A stretch of 64,000 nt of DNA from Halichondria panicea (lineage: Eukaryota > Porifera > Demospongiae > Suberitida > Halichondriidae): assembly GCF_963675165.1 (NCBI RefSeq), contig NC_087392.1:3053001-3117000 (forward strand), read 5' to 3'. Within the stretch, counting starts at the first letter, position 1. Each line of letters opens with the position of its first letter. Of the stretch, positions 46,301 through 58,600 are shown piece by piece. Under the pieces are notes generated by a model that worked only from the letters and a program-made list of their open reading frames with translations, had not been told where the DNA came from and did no database searches. Made by a program: the position numbers and the translations under genes.

Positions 46301-49300
46301 CCAAGTTTACATGACTTTCTAAAGGATATTGTTTGTTACGTGCAGACACTGAAGTCTCTGTCTACTAACATCACTAAGCTGAAAGAAGCGGCTACTACCA
46401 TCAAGAAGAGAGCTGATACAGCCAAGGAAGACCAGACAAAAAAACAACCTTCGATTGACGCAGCTGACCTGAGAAAGAAAGCTGATGCTCTCAGAAAAGA
46501 GGTACAGTAAAACAATGTATTGTGTAAGGTTGTGTAAGGTTGTGCAAGTTTGTAGCAAGGTTAAGAGTGAAATATGGGATCAACAAGTAACTTGCAAGTA
46601 AATGGTAATAATATAGGTAAGGCACTCGGCTTCGCCTCACGCCGCCTTAAGGTTACGGTAAACCTAAATTTTCTTGTAATGATTTTTGTTTTTGTGAAAC
46701 TATAAATGCCACGATAGAAAGTTACACTTACATCTTACATATAAATATATAGGTGTATCATTTTGTATGACAAGTATCAATCATTAAAACATTCCAGTGC
46801 AAGCTCTGAGCAATTATTAATGTTACTAGAAACAACACAAACTAGTAGTCAAATTGAACTTCTTCTAGCTCTGCGTTCTTGCTCTTTTACTGACCAGGCT
46901 ACACAAAGCGTTTTTTCGTTCCTGGCCAAGAAACTCTCACAACACAAGAATATGCACGTAAAATGGTTAACAGAGCCAAGGAAAGCAGCCTCTTGTGAGC
47001 TTTCAGTAGTGCATGAGGCGTGCAGTGAAAATTAATCTGGCAGCAAAAGGGTTAAACAGCTTAATACGCATAATTATGCCTCGAGGCGTATATAGCCGCA
47101 CGAGGGATGCGGTAAAGCTGACTGTGTGTGTCTGTGTGTCTGTTCCAGCTGTAACTGCTCAACGGTTGCAATGCGACGAAAACTAACAGCTTTTTAATAT
47201 AGGCTTCTAGCCACGTTCTCTTGGATTTTTATTCGTGGATTAACAAACTAAAGCTTCTTTCTCGAGTTATGGCTAGTTTGACTCACATTGAAGGCTGTTG
47301 TAGTCTCTTCAGAATCTTTCGTAGCATATCTGTTCGCACAAAGTTTCTATAAGTTAGCCTTGCACTAAAGCGCTAGCTTTTTTGGGCTACAAGAGTCAAA
47401 AAAGAGCTGTAAAGCTAGTTGCTATACCGTAGTAGCCATTAATTTTGTAAACGTGCAGACACACCCCTTATAATAAGGCGCATGCGCATTACATACACAG
47501 GAATAAGGCTTAAATTATTCTTGTGTATGTAATGCGCATGCGTGCTCATCCCCACGTGTGAGAGAATAATATCCAGATCCTGGCAGAATCATCTTTTTAT
47601 TGAGGGCCTGGTAAGCCACAAAACACTACCATATGCACAATAATTATAGATACATAAGTATTTTCTTCTTAGATATTATCAAGAGTAGATTATCTACTCT
47701 TGATATTATATAGACACTGAACTCCAGATCCTAGAAAGATCAATTTTCTTCTTTCTTGAGGTCCTGGTAAGCCACATAATACAATAGATAACAACAATAT
47801 AGATGCATGTAAATAAGTCTTTTCTTCTCAGTGAGTTTATATAGATAGGCTAACTTTAATATTATAGAAAGCATAACATGGCGAGAGGCATTAGCACAGC
47901 GCAGCTTGCAATACTCGTTATCATAAGTATTCAACCTTCTTATAGAAAATAGGCATAAGGCCAATCATTTTTATGTAATCAAGTGAAGCTTCTGTTCCCA
48001 ATCTCTAGCTCTCTTTCCTTTATAATTATGGTCTGAGTAAGTAAATAGTATGTTTCTCATGGAGCAGTTTTTCAAAGTACAACTAAAGGGCGTATAAAAA
48101 GAGAGAGGACATGCAACTGACTATCAAGCGATCGCTTTCACTAAGCAGATGACTGACCTCTTGTGTTTTACTTCTCCAGTCCAAAAGTAATACCCACAAA
48201 ACAAGCTGTAGCAGTGGTGGAAACTCTACTGCAATCTCCATTACTGCCCATTCTACTGATTATATAATACTACTGTCAAAATGTGTGTTATTTGTGACAA
48301 AAATTTTACACAATCTAAGTATAGCAGCTGTGTTGTCTGTTGTGCAGCTAGTGCATGCAACAATAATTATATTCTCCCCATGCTCTTTCAGCTAAGGGGG
48401 CCACTTAGCCTTATTTTCCCCATTCTTGAACTGTTAGCTAGTGCATGCAACAATAATTATATTCTCCCCCATGCTCTTTCAGCTAAGGGGGCCACTTAGC
48501 CTTATTTTCCCCATTCTTGAACTGTTAGCTAGTGCATGCAACAATAATTATATTCTCCCCCATGCTCTTTCAGCTAAGGGGGCCACTTAGCCTTATTTTC
48601 CCCATTCTTGAACTGTTAGCTAGTGCATGCAACAATAATTATATTCTCCCCATGCCCTTTCAGCTAAGGGGGCCACTTAGCCTTATTTTCCCCATTCTTG
48701 AACTGTTAGCTAGTGCATGCAACAATAATTATATTCTCCCCATGCCCTTTCAGCTAAGGGGGCCACTTAGCCTTATTTTCTCCATTCTTGAACTGTTAGC
48801 TAGTGCATGCAACAATAATTATGTTCTCCCCGTGCCCTTTCAGCTACAATGTAAGGGGGCCACTTAGCCTTATTTTCCCCCATTCTTGAACTGTTAGGTG
48901 CACTAGCTAACAATAATTTTAATGAACGAAATTCATAGTTTTCTAGGGAAAACACTGTAAATTAGAGTCAGCTGTTGGAGATATGAAAAGAAATTTGCTA
49001 CTGTATGTGCTAATTGGTTACATAAAAGTTTATGTACACCGCAACTACCAAATTTTCTCTGGATATCTGTATTAATTTTATGAATGCTTTATCGGCAGAT
49101 ATTGTCTACTCTGCTTGACTATATTTCTTTTGTCAGGCTCATGAACTTGGATTGTTGAAGAACTTTTCGCAACCCCTGACTGACAGTAGGAAGGGACCTC
49201 TAAGACCAAAGCAAGCAGCAAAACCCCGAAAGCTTCTAGTGATTGGTACACAAGAAAGAGACAAACTTACAGTCTATTTTGAAGTAAGCAAGAGAGAATA

Positions 49301-49915
49301 AATCTGTAGCTAGAATGTTCGCTTTTTTCTCTGCTGTAAATAAACTGTACATAATTATGCATGTAATTTCCTGAATTGTTATTTTACAGTCATTTGGTAA
49401 TTTGGAACAAGTAGAAGTCGATCCTGCAAATAATAACAACTTAATCTTCACATTCAGAAATGCTTATTCAGCTAACAAGGTTGGTCTTTTACATTTTTTC
49501 GTTTGGTAGAGTGTTATGTGTATTACATTGTCAGGTTTACACTTACATTTGCATTATTGTCTATTTTCAAGGCTGTAAAAAGTGGTTCTGTGTTCAACGG
49601 TAAGCCTCTCATAATGAAGTGGTACGCTCCAAAGCCGGTACATACTGAATCCTCTCCTACTCTCCCTCGGATGGTTGCTACTGACAAGCCAAACAATAAC
49701 GAGCAGGTACAGTGCAGTATAATCATAATTATTTACTGTCTACTCTACCTTCTATCATGTCCTCTTCTGTTACACATGTTCCTAGCAGTCTTACGTTTGC
49801 CGTGCAGATTATGCCTATTGCTGGTGCCATTCTGTTGAAGCCTGATCCAGCTGCCCTCCACCTGGCAGAGGACAGTGACGATGACAAGGAAGAAAGTCGC
49901 TCTTGGAAACGATGA
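40371..49915 (+). CDS. RBM26: RNA-binding protein RBM26/RBM27 orthologue
   Basis: Nuclear RNA-binding protein; the human proteins join the PAXT/exosome-linked RNA decay pathway. 18 exons, 828 aa (human about 1,000): 40371-40429, 40564-40682, 40889-41064, 41221-41372, 41456-41560, 42900-43081, 43210-43362, 43657-43794, 44368-44588, 45425-45586, 45637-45804, 45932-46078, 46148-46216, 46346-46501, 49137-49283, 49390-49479, 49572-49706, 49808-49915; phases all agree. The N-terminal PWI-like domain reads LKEWLLKKLEPLCDADPAAL and CIDQLEVFL. An Arg/Ser-rich stretch (about 205-255) follows. The CCCH zinc finger is C260-C269-C275-H279. RRM1 is about 404-480, a Lys-rich coiled coil about 560-665 and RRM2 about 700-775. 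The end SRSWKR matches the vertebrate SRSWRR. Part of the vertebrate coiled-coil linker is absent, so a small exon could be missed in the 2.6-kb intron 14. Confidence 0.95.
41662..42117. mobile_element. MITE with GGTTCCACT end, copy 1 (5' end degraded)
   Basis: Nearly the same as 44630-45087 along most of its length (ACTACAATGACTTCAATGTA, CCCAATGGTGTCCGTTTTAT), ending TGGAGGTTCCACT. The matching left terminus is not recognisable, so this copy is truncated or eroded. RBM26 intron 5. Confidence 0.85.
42482..42545. mobile_element. 46-bp palindromic mini-element with GGTACAATG duplication
   Basis: 42491-42536 is an almost perfect palindrome with arms TAGCCTCGAGACCAGGCCGA and TCGGCCTGGTCTCAAGGCTA (one mismatch) and a TTAAAA-like centre. 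GGTACAATG flanks both sides (42482-42490 and 42537-42545). RBM26 intron 5. Confidence 0.88.
43544..43585. mobile_element. 28-bp CAGGAG palindrome flanked by GATAGGA
   Basis: TCAGGAGTAGAGGAATTC is followed by an imperfect complement ending CTGCTCCT. GATAGGA lies on both sides (43544-43550 and 43579-43585). The ends match the elements at 10312 and 11581. RBM26 intron 7. Confidence 0.55.
43961..44170. mobile_element. TA-flanked MITE, relative of 16664-16902
   Basis: Ends TACCATATAGCGCGAAA and TTTCGCACTATACGGTA are inverted and begin and finish at TA. The interior shares GTGCAAAGATTAAAGGC with the PDS5 intron copy. RBM26 intron 8. Confidence 0.8.
44619..45087. mobile_element. MITE AGTGGAACCTCCAT...ATGGAGGTTCCACT, copy 2
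   Basis: Complete copy with 14-bp inverted ends, about 470 bp, no reading frame, in RBM26 intron 9. The interior repeats ACCACCTC(T/C) and AACGGCCAAAAG motifs. About 3 kb from copy 1 in the same orientation. Confidence 0.88.
47073..47925. repeat. Dispersed repeat family B, copy in RBM26 intron 14
   Basis: Starts GCCTCGAGGCGTATATAGCC and follows the DHDH-intron copy (30377-31080) to ATGGCGAGAGGCATTAGCAC near 47877. It is longer because the AGATCCT(G/A)...CCTGGTAAGCCACA segment is present twice (about 47573-47622 and 47723-47775). Confidence 0.75.
48347..48896. repeat. Six-unit tandem array, 90-91-bp period
   Basis: Units start at 48347, 48437, 48528, 48619, 48709 and 48799, each beginning GCTAGTGCATGCAACAATAA and containing a pyrimidine-rich CCCTTTCAG or GCTCTTTCAG followed by CTAAGGGGGCCACTTAG. 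Units are almost identical; the last has a short insertion after CAGCTA. The array is in RBM26 intron 14, which is 2.6 kb long against about 50-200 bp for many of that gene's introns. Confidence 0.92.
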
Positions 49916-51196
49916 GTGTCCCTTCATGATTGAATCAAGACTGTTTTCTTAGCGTTATTTACTGCTCTGTGTTATTTGTAATGTAGTTAGCTCTGTTGGT
50001 GCTTGTACCCTATACCTGCATTTACTCACTCTTCACAAGAAAAATCCATAATGTTAGGCTGTACATCTACATGTAAATGTGCAGTTGTTAAAATGGTTAA
50101 AGATGCGTGCAGGTATAAAAAATGACCTGGGAACAAAAGCATAATGAAGTAGTACTGATTGAAACATTCACCTTTTAAGAAGTCTACTGCTTCGTTTCTT
50201 GATTACAGCTTTCATGGAATTGTATGCTGTGGAAGGTATCAATATAATTGTTGTTGTGCAAGGGTCAATTAAACTGTGGAGTATTAATGAGGAAGAGCAT
50301 GCAAGTTTTGCACTTTCATTGTTCATATCTACCAGTAAAAACTACTGTAATACCTCTAATTAAAGTGACACTTTTGAAGCAAGAGGTCTCTAGCTTCTTT
50401 TGGAGGTAGAAAAATTATGTCAAATACCCGATGTCACATTTTTAGAGGGTCGTATCTATAAATTGGAGGCAGAGGAGGGACATGCACAATTAACCTTATA
50501 ATTATGACCTTTAAACGATTCTTTCTTGCATGTTGCTTATGTGGCATTCTTTAGCGAGTGGGTGGGGCGTGTCCAATAATGTAATAAAGAATCATTCATA
50601 AAAGGTCATATCGTGCCTAAAGTTTATTGTGTCCTAATTGGAGGTAGCTTTACTTTGCCTTAATTTCAGATCGTTTAAAGACGTGTATTCCAGTGGGTTA
50701 GAATAGAGACTAAGGTGTGGCTATAATTATTAATTTGCCTCCAACTAGGACACGATGTTAAAATTAACGCTACTTTTAGCGGTAAGAAAATTGTCTAAGC
50801 TCATTTATGGATGTCGCCTTAATTAGAGGTCTTTCTAGTTGCATCTATTAGGGGCCTTAGAGCAGGTAATCAATTATAATTACCAGGAGTTATAATTATA
50901 ATTATTATGCAATAAAAATTTTAATTTATTCGTGGCTCCGTGAGCACGTGAGGGCTCTTGCAAACACGTGCAAATCCATGTGGATGTTGAGCTACTAGCT
51001 ACAGTCTAGTCTAGTAGTACATGAGTGGCTGGCTGGCTAGCTCTATAGTAGGCTCAATAATTTACCTCTGATGCCAGTTGAAATATCAGACTATCCGGTT
51101 GGTTTGAAAAGAAGAAGCTCCAGTTATCTTTGGGATTTGGAAGCTTCCTATAACATTTGAGCTCCTATCAACTACTTACAGTGCATACTACTAGTG
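49916..51196. other. RBM26-NAA15 intergenic region
   Basis: 1.28 kb between tandem genes. No coding sequence seen. It contains the inverted-repeat element at 50351-50830 and must hold the RBM26 3' UTR and the NAA15 promoter. Confidence 0.6.
50351..50830. mobile_element. Inverted-repeat element ACCTCTAATTAA...TTAATTAGAGGT
   Basis: Ends TACCTCTAATTAAAGTGACA and TGTCGCCTTAATTAGAGGT are inverted with two differences. The interior has several diverged copies of the same motif (TAAATTGGAGGCAG, CTAATTGGAGGTAGC, GCCTCCAACTAGGACAC). No transposase frame. Confidence 0.7.
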
Positions 51197-54100
51197 ATGT
51201 CTGCGGCATCCAGTAATCAGCAGTTGCCTCCAAAGGAGGCAGGCATTTTCAAGAAGATTGTGGTACGCATGGGTTTTGTGTTCATTGTGTGTACCGTAAT
51301 TGAATGTATTTAATTACAGGCCACTAAAAGTGCTGTTAATTGCTTGAATGCGGAGAAATTATTATTAAGTGCCATCTCAAACTGAACGCAATTTTTGAGG
51401 TCCTAGAAGAAGTACCCACTGTCGCCACTATTTGATTTTTTACTCGGCTTAATATAAAAAGGTGGCAGGGATGTTTTCTATACATTTTGGCGTATAACAC
51501 TTCTATATGCGTGCATTTGATGCATAGCTGTGCTGTATTACTGTCCAGATACAGCTGTAAAATGTGGAGACCAAAAATCGAACCATAAATTGTCCTGCAT
51601 ACCTAAGCGCTAGCTCAGCTGAACGCAGTTCGAGGGTTCTATAATGTGCACCACTCCGAATTGTAATTTTTATGGCATTGTAAATTACATCAACAACGGT
51701 GACCTTGAATGTTGTCCATTTACAGCGTTGCTATGAATCTAAGCAGTACAAGAACGGACTCAAATTCTCTCGGCAGATCCTCTCCAATCCAAAATACAGT
51801 GATCATGGAGGTACATCTTTTATGGTGTTAGTGATTTCTTGGTGTTAAGTTTGATGATTGGATTTTTTCTGGATTTCTAGTATGTTACATGTATTCTGTA
51901 CATGCAGAGACACTGGCCATGAAGGGTTTGTTGCTAAGCTACATGGGAAGAAAGGAGGAAGCATTCGAGTATGTGCGTAGAGGGCTGAAGAACGACTTGA
52001 GGAGTCACGTCTGTTGGCATGTGTATGGACTACTTCAGCGAATGGAGAAGAAATATGATGAGGCAATAAAGTGTTATAGAAATGCTTTGAAGTGGGACAA
52101 GGAAAATGTTCAGATTCTGAGAGATCTCTCCTTGTTGCAGATACAAATGAGGGATGTCGAGGGATTCAGGGTAAGTAGAATATCTAAGTTGTATCAACTC
52201 TGCAAGAGTTTGAAGAGTCTGCAACAGCCTTAAAAGTAAGCAAAACTAGCCATAACTCGAGAAAGAAACATAATTGCAATCCAAAAAAAACGTGACTAGA
52301 AGCCTATAGAAACTTTTACTTGCACTTCAGTATCATTGAGCAGCTGTAACACTCCACACACACACACAAACATGCTACCATACACCTCGCTTGCGCATGC
52401 GCACCCGGGGCATAATAATTGTCTCAATGTTATTAATATGCATATTTCATGTATGTGTAGGACACTCGCTACCAGCTGCTTAAAGTGAGACCTGCCCAAC
52501 GGACCTCTTGGGTTGGTTATGCCCTTGCCTACCACCTGCTTAAAGACTACCCAATGGCTCTCAAGGTGGTAGCGGAGTACAGGAAGACAATGGTTGCCAA
52601 GGTAAGTCGGTACAGTAAATGCTTGGAAGTACATCTATCTATATCCATTGAGTCATGTTCATTCGTTACAATGTTAGTCAGTACACTAATAATTGACCAG
52701 CATCATTGGTAACTTTCATGCCTTTGTGTGTCCACTCAGGCCAAGCCCCCAGACTATGAGTACAGTGAGATGATACTGTATGAGGTGCAGTTGATGCTGG
52801 AGGCAGGACTGAAGGATGAAGCTCTCAAGCACATGAAGACATTTGAGAGCAACATCTGTGACCCTCTCTCAGTTATGGAGACTCGAGGTAAGCATTGCGC
52901 TCACCGTTTGAACTAACTAAGAGATTGCTAAGTCTCTATTCCCTATTCCCTATTATTTTATTCAATATGTAGAAGCAAGTGCATTTTAGATTTCAGTCTC
53001 GTTTTGATCTTGTATCCAGCTTCTGTTTTCATGGAGTATGGTCAGATGAATGATGCTGAGGTGATTTACAAAGATCTTGTTCACCGGAATCCCTCCAACT
53101 GCTTCTACCTTGAGCAACTAGAGAAATGCTTAGGATTGGATGATCCTGACTCAAGACTGAAACTCAACACCCAACTGCAGGAGGAGTACCCTCGATCACA
53201 TGTCATCAGGAGGATGCCACTTACATTCACAACAGGTAATAACATACCGTATTTACTTGATTAAACGCCCTCCTTGAATAAACGCCCATCTCGTTTAAAC
53301 GCCCAGGGTAAAGCTCTGTCTTTGTCAATAAACGCCCATCTTAAATAATCGCCCATATATGGGGCATGGCACTGTGGGTGGAGCTGAAATAGCACATGGA
53401 ACCCGTTGCAAGCATGGCAGCATATACTTTTTATGATGCATCGATGGCAGAGAGAGAGATACCGACACAGAGGGCACTCCTATGACTTAAATTTAAGCTG
53501 AGACAGCAGCCCAAGAAGAGCACAATAACTGCTGCTGTGCAAGAGTTTTGGAGTAGACATAACAATAAACGCCCCCTCTAAAGACTTCGATCTGAAATAA
53601 ACGCCCGGGCGTTTAATCAAGTAAATACGGTACCTGTTTTGTAGTTTATTTAATTACTATCGTTGATGACATATTAACCACCTCTGGGTGTTGACTTACT
53701 GCCGCGGAGGCTGCAAAAAGTCAACCTGTTGTGTTAAGGCTACCTGTATCCATACTGTAATCGCCGCTGTTTGGCAGCCTCAGAATACTTATGTAAGCAC
53801 AACGTTTTTTCTTTGTTAGGTGGCACATTTCATACCTTGATAGACGCTTTCCTCCGCCGGTCTCTGAGCAAAGGTGTTCCCTCTCTGTTTGTCAATGTGC
53901 GACCTTTCTATAATAACCCAGATAAAGTGAGTATGTTCAGTCCATCAATTTTTTTTATGTCTGGTGCTGTTTAACGGTAGGTGAAGACTGTTGAGGAGCT
54001 AGCATTGTCTTACTTGAAATCACTAGAATCTTGTGGAAGATTTAGTGATAATGGTGCGTTAATCATTCTAACCCCAGTTGGCTTTTCATATCTAACCACC

Positions 54101-55623
54101 CCCTAATACACTCATAAAGGTCCGGAGGAGTCTCCTTGCACTGTTCTATGGACAAAGGTGTTCTTAGCCCAACATTTTGACATAATTGGTAACTTCGGCC
54201 AGGCAATACAACTTGTTGACCAAGCAATTGACCACACCCCCACTGAAGTGCAGCTGTACATGACAAAAGCCCGTATTCTCAAAGTAAGTACTTCCATGCG
54301 GGAAAGTATTATACACATTGTGTTGCAATGCACAAAATAACAATTTGTGTAAATGTTCAGCCGTAATGTCCAAGCAAATAACACTTTGGTTGGCCATTAG
54401 CTAAGATTGGTAGGACATAATTATTTTGTTCTCACATCAATCAACAAGAACAAGAACAAGTACGTGTGATAGTAAAAGTTGTACATGCAAAAGATGATTA
54501 TTATTATTATGCATTAAAAAAAATGTCCCAATCAGCTAGCTAAGTCATTTTCACCATGAGTTAATATCAAAGGAGAAGAGGGCATGCAACTGGCTATCAA
54601 CCCTACGTGCTGAACAAAAACTAAAGCCACAGACCGGATAACTATGTACTGTAGTACACAAACTTTATATTACTGTACTTTTCCACTGCCCACTTTAGTT
54701 TTTGCTCGCAAGCTGTTGCATACCCCCTTCTCCTTTATACGCCATTGTTAATGTTACTTTATTGACATAGAATTTAAATGAAAGACTGGCTATGCCATAA
54801 ATAGATACAGACTTTTCCCCAATTTACGGAGTTAATAGTAGCTAGCGGTTCTTTTAGTTCTAGTGAGTGTATGTCTCTAGCAGAGCTAGCTAAAGAGCTC
54901 CAGGCGCATGTGTAGAGTCAAAGTGCATTTCGCTAACTACTAAGTAGAATACCGGGTTTACTCGCATTGCAACCATGGAGCATTTGTCGCTATACTTACT
55001 GTATTCTCGCAATATATATATATATATACATGCACCCACCCAGAACGAACAGTTTGAGAATACTGTATAATTATAGCTAACATATCACAATTCTACAGTG
55101 GGTTAATTTAGTGTAGTTTCTAAGATACCAGGCTGTATTTTTTTCTTCAGAAAAATTGGTCTGAACGAAGCTATTGTAGACGACCGTACTTACGACATTG
55201 TTTATGGCTTCTGTACTGCAACACCCTTTTAATAGCATGCTGGAGATCTGGCTGAGGCTGCTCGCTTTATGGAAGAGGCAAGGACCCTGGACACAGCTGA
55301 CCGTTTTGTCAACTGCAAATGTGTCAAATACCTATTCAGAATCAATCAAATAGACCAGGCAGTGGAGACAGCTGGACTCTTCACTAGGGTATGTGCTATT
55401 TAGTGCCAAGGTACTCCCTTGTGTTAGTATATTATTGATACGGTTAATTGTGTAAAACTTCTCGTTGCACGTACAGTAGTGTTGTGTTTTTTATGGCGTC
55501 AGAAAAAGGCGAACTAAACTGTAGCAAATTATTCACCCTAATTTCGTAAATATTTTCCAGAAAGAAAAAAGTAAAAATAAGGATTCCTCGGTGTGCACAT
55601 CCATGCGCAAGCGAGGTATACGG

Positions 55624-55667
<44 letters not shown>

Positions 55668-58600
55668 CTACGGCTGCTCAGGGATTAATTGTAGTGCAAA
55701 GTAAGAGCCTTCTAGTCATGTTTTCGATTTCAATATGTGGATTTGCAAAATAATGCTTTGTTCTCGTGCATTAGAACACTAGCTTTTGGTAGCTGCAAGG
55801 GTGAGAAAAAAACCTGCACTGCATGGTCTTAGTCTATCTGTGCTTGGACTTGGGCATTGTTTTTAGCAACAATCATAGTCGATCATTTCCCACTATTTTG
55901 AGCATTCCTGCAATGGCCTGCATGCAAAATTAATATTATGTGTGTATTTAATAGCTAGTAGCCTCCACCTAGTCTCGTGGGCCATACTTTGAAGAGGGAT
56001 ACTTGTAGTGTCCCCCTTGACTATAGTAGTATCCCCCTTTAAAGTATGGCATGCGAGACTAGCCTCCACCGAGGCATCAGCACTTGCGGTACTTTCATTA
56101 TTACATGTGTGCTGCTAACTAAAGTACAGTGCAATCCAGTGGCGTTTGAAAAGCTGCTATGGGGAAATTGCAGAATTTAATATATGGAAGAGGATGAGCA
56201 AGCTGGCATTACCTATTATTATTATTACATGTTCATGTCAGTAACTACATGCAGCTTGCTTGAATCACTTCTTACGGCTTTGTAATAATGGGATGCCGGT
56301 TTGTGTCAAAATTATTCTTTCACGATATTTACACACAGTCTTCTACACTTCGACCTTTAATTTAATGTTAAACTGGAGAGTGGAGGGAGAGGTGGAGCTG
56401 CACATAGCAGGCTGGAGAGAAACCTGATGAGTGATTAACTAATTCCAGCCTCTGCCCAATCTACATTCTCTAGTTTACCATTAAATTGAAATTAAATCGT
56501 ATTAATTAAAGGCCGACATCCTACAAAACACAGAAGACTAACGATTGGTAAACATCAACTGATTGTTAGAACTCCATGAAATAATAATTTGGACACAAAC
56601 AGCACCCCATAGTGAAAGATGAGGATTCTTTGTTTGGTATAATGGCTGACCAGCTTGATTTCTTGAACTCTGTAGCCATCATGCAGCAAGGCTGGAATGA
56701 AACGGCTAGTTTCCTTACTTTTTATGAACTATACCCCGTTAAACGGAAACTTTTATTTGAAGGCTGCCTCACTGTATTTTATTCCCGATAGTACAAGGAA
56801 GCTAGTTACAGTAATCTAAGTCTAAAGGTGAAACTTCTTCATTGAACCTATAGTCATTCGGCTTTCCAGTTTTTTTAACAACCTGTCCCTTCTCGTTTGT
56901 CATTGCTTTTCATAGGAGGGGCTCCCCACCCTTCAAACCATGGACGAGATGCAGTGTATGTGGTTTCAGAAGGAGATGGCAATGTCTTATTGGAGGACTG
57001 GTCAGCTTGGAGAGGCACTGCAGAAACTCCATGAGATGGACAAGGTGTGAGGTTATAATACTGTAATTCAGTTAAAAGATTTATTGGTATCGTTTCACCT
57101 TATCCAGCATTTTAGTGACATGATTGACGATCAGTTTGATTTTCACACCTACTGTATGAGGAGGATCACACTAAGATCATACATCAGGTTAGTCATTGTG
57201 TGCTTTGCTAATTTTAGCTATGGAACATGCAACATGAATTGTTGTAGCGTTCTGAGGCTAGAAGATACCATCAGGAAGCACCCATCGTATTTTGAGGCAG
57301 CTAAACTGGCTATTAAGGTATAAAAGTATAAGCACTCGGCTACTTTTAACCATTTCTTTTATAGATATATATCTTCATCCACGACAATCCAGATGCCAAA
57401 AATGCTAAAATGAATGGAGATTCTAACAATATCAGTTAATTGCACTTTATTGTGTTTGTTTTATTAATGTTAGTTGATTCATTGTGTAGGTGACTTGACA
57501 CCCTCTGAGCTTAAAAAGCTGCAAAGAAAGCAGAAGAAAGCTCAGCTCAAAGCTCAAGAAGAGAAAAAAGGTGCTTGCATATAACATACTTGTTACAGGA
57601 CTAACCAATGTTGATTTTCCATAGAGAACAAACCACAAAAGCAACACGAGGAGGAGAAGAAAGGGGAACAGAAGTATCCATTCTTTGATCCAAAAGAGTT
57701 ACTTGAGACCAAGACGCCTCTTGAACAGGCCCTGAAATTCCTGTCGCCGTTACGGCTGTTCTCCAGTGGGAGAATAGAGCCCCACTTACTGGGCTACGCT
57801 ATCCATTCGAGAAGACGTGAGTGGTCATGGTCATTGATCGATCACCTTTACTAATATGCAACATAATGCACATTGCTTTAGGAAAGTTTTTGCTGATGTT
57901 ACAGTCAATAAAGAGAGCACAATGCATAGATGCTGAAAATGGAGAACTACACTTGAACATCGTAAACTTTGTCGCAGAAGGTGTGTAGATTTTTGTATTT
58001 GTATTACATTCTCAAAGTTTCACCAAAACAGTTGAAAAAAGTCGTGACCGGCTACCTGACCCAATCCGCACTGTGATTGATGAGAGTCTCAGCTTGCTTA
58101 CACACGGCAACAGTCTCACAGAGCTCAACAGAGATTTTGTACAAAAACACAAAGAGTCACATGAGCACTTGATATATGGTAGGTGCAGCATGTTTATTTT
58201 TTATAAAACACTGTGTAAATACTACTGAGGTAGGTGCAACACTGTTCAAAACATGGTGTAAATACTACTGAGGTAGGGTGTAATACTACAATCATTGCTT
58301 TTTCTTGGAACAGGAGCACAGGCTATGTTTGCCATTGATCCAGCCAACAAAGATAAGGCGCTAGCGTATATTACTGAGCTCTCTGATAATATCCATGGAA
58401 GAAGCCTCAAGGTTTGAAATCTCCCCAGCTGTGTGTGTGTGATAATCCATGCGTTAACTTCTAGTCATGCAGCCAAGTGTTGGACTTGCTTAAGCAAGGA
58501 GTGTTAGGAAAGTGTTCAAATGAAGTAATTATGTTATACACCCAACAATGCTCAAAGCTATTCCCTATGGCAACTGTGTTCAGACCAGACCCATCTCCTT

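Noticed and set aside
46763-47035. Open frame of about 90 codons in RBM26 intron 14
   Set aside because: No recognisable domain, no splice signals linking it to RBM26, and it runs into repeat family B. It could be a relic of an inserted gene but cannot be supported.
48281-48867. Repeat-encoded protein or CRISPR-like array
   Set aside because: Units are directly abutting without unique spacers, the period shifts between 90 and 91 bp so the frame breaks, and the setting is an animal intron.
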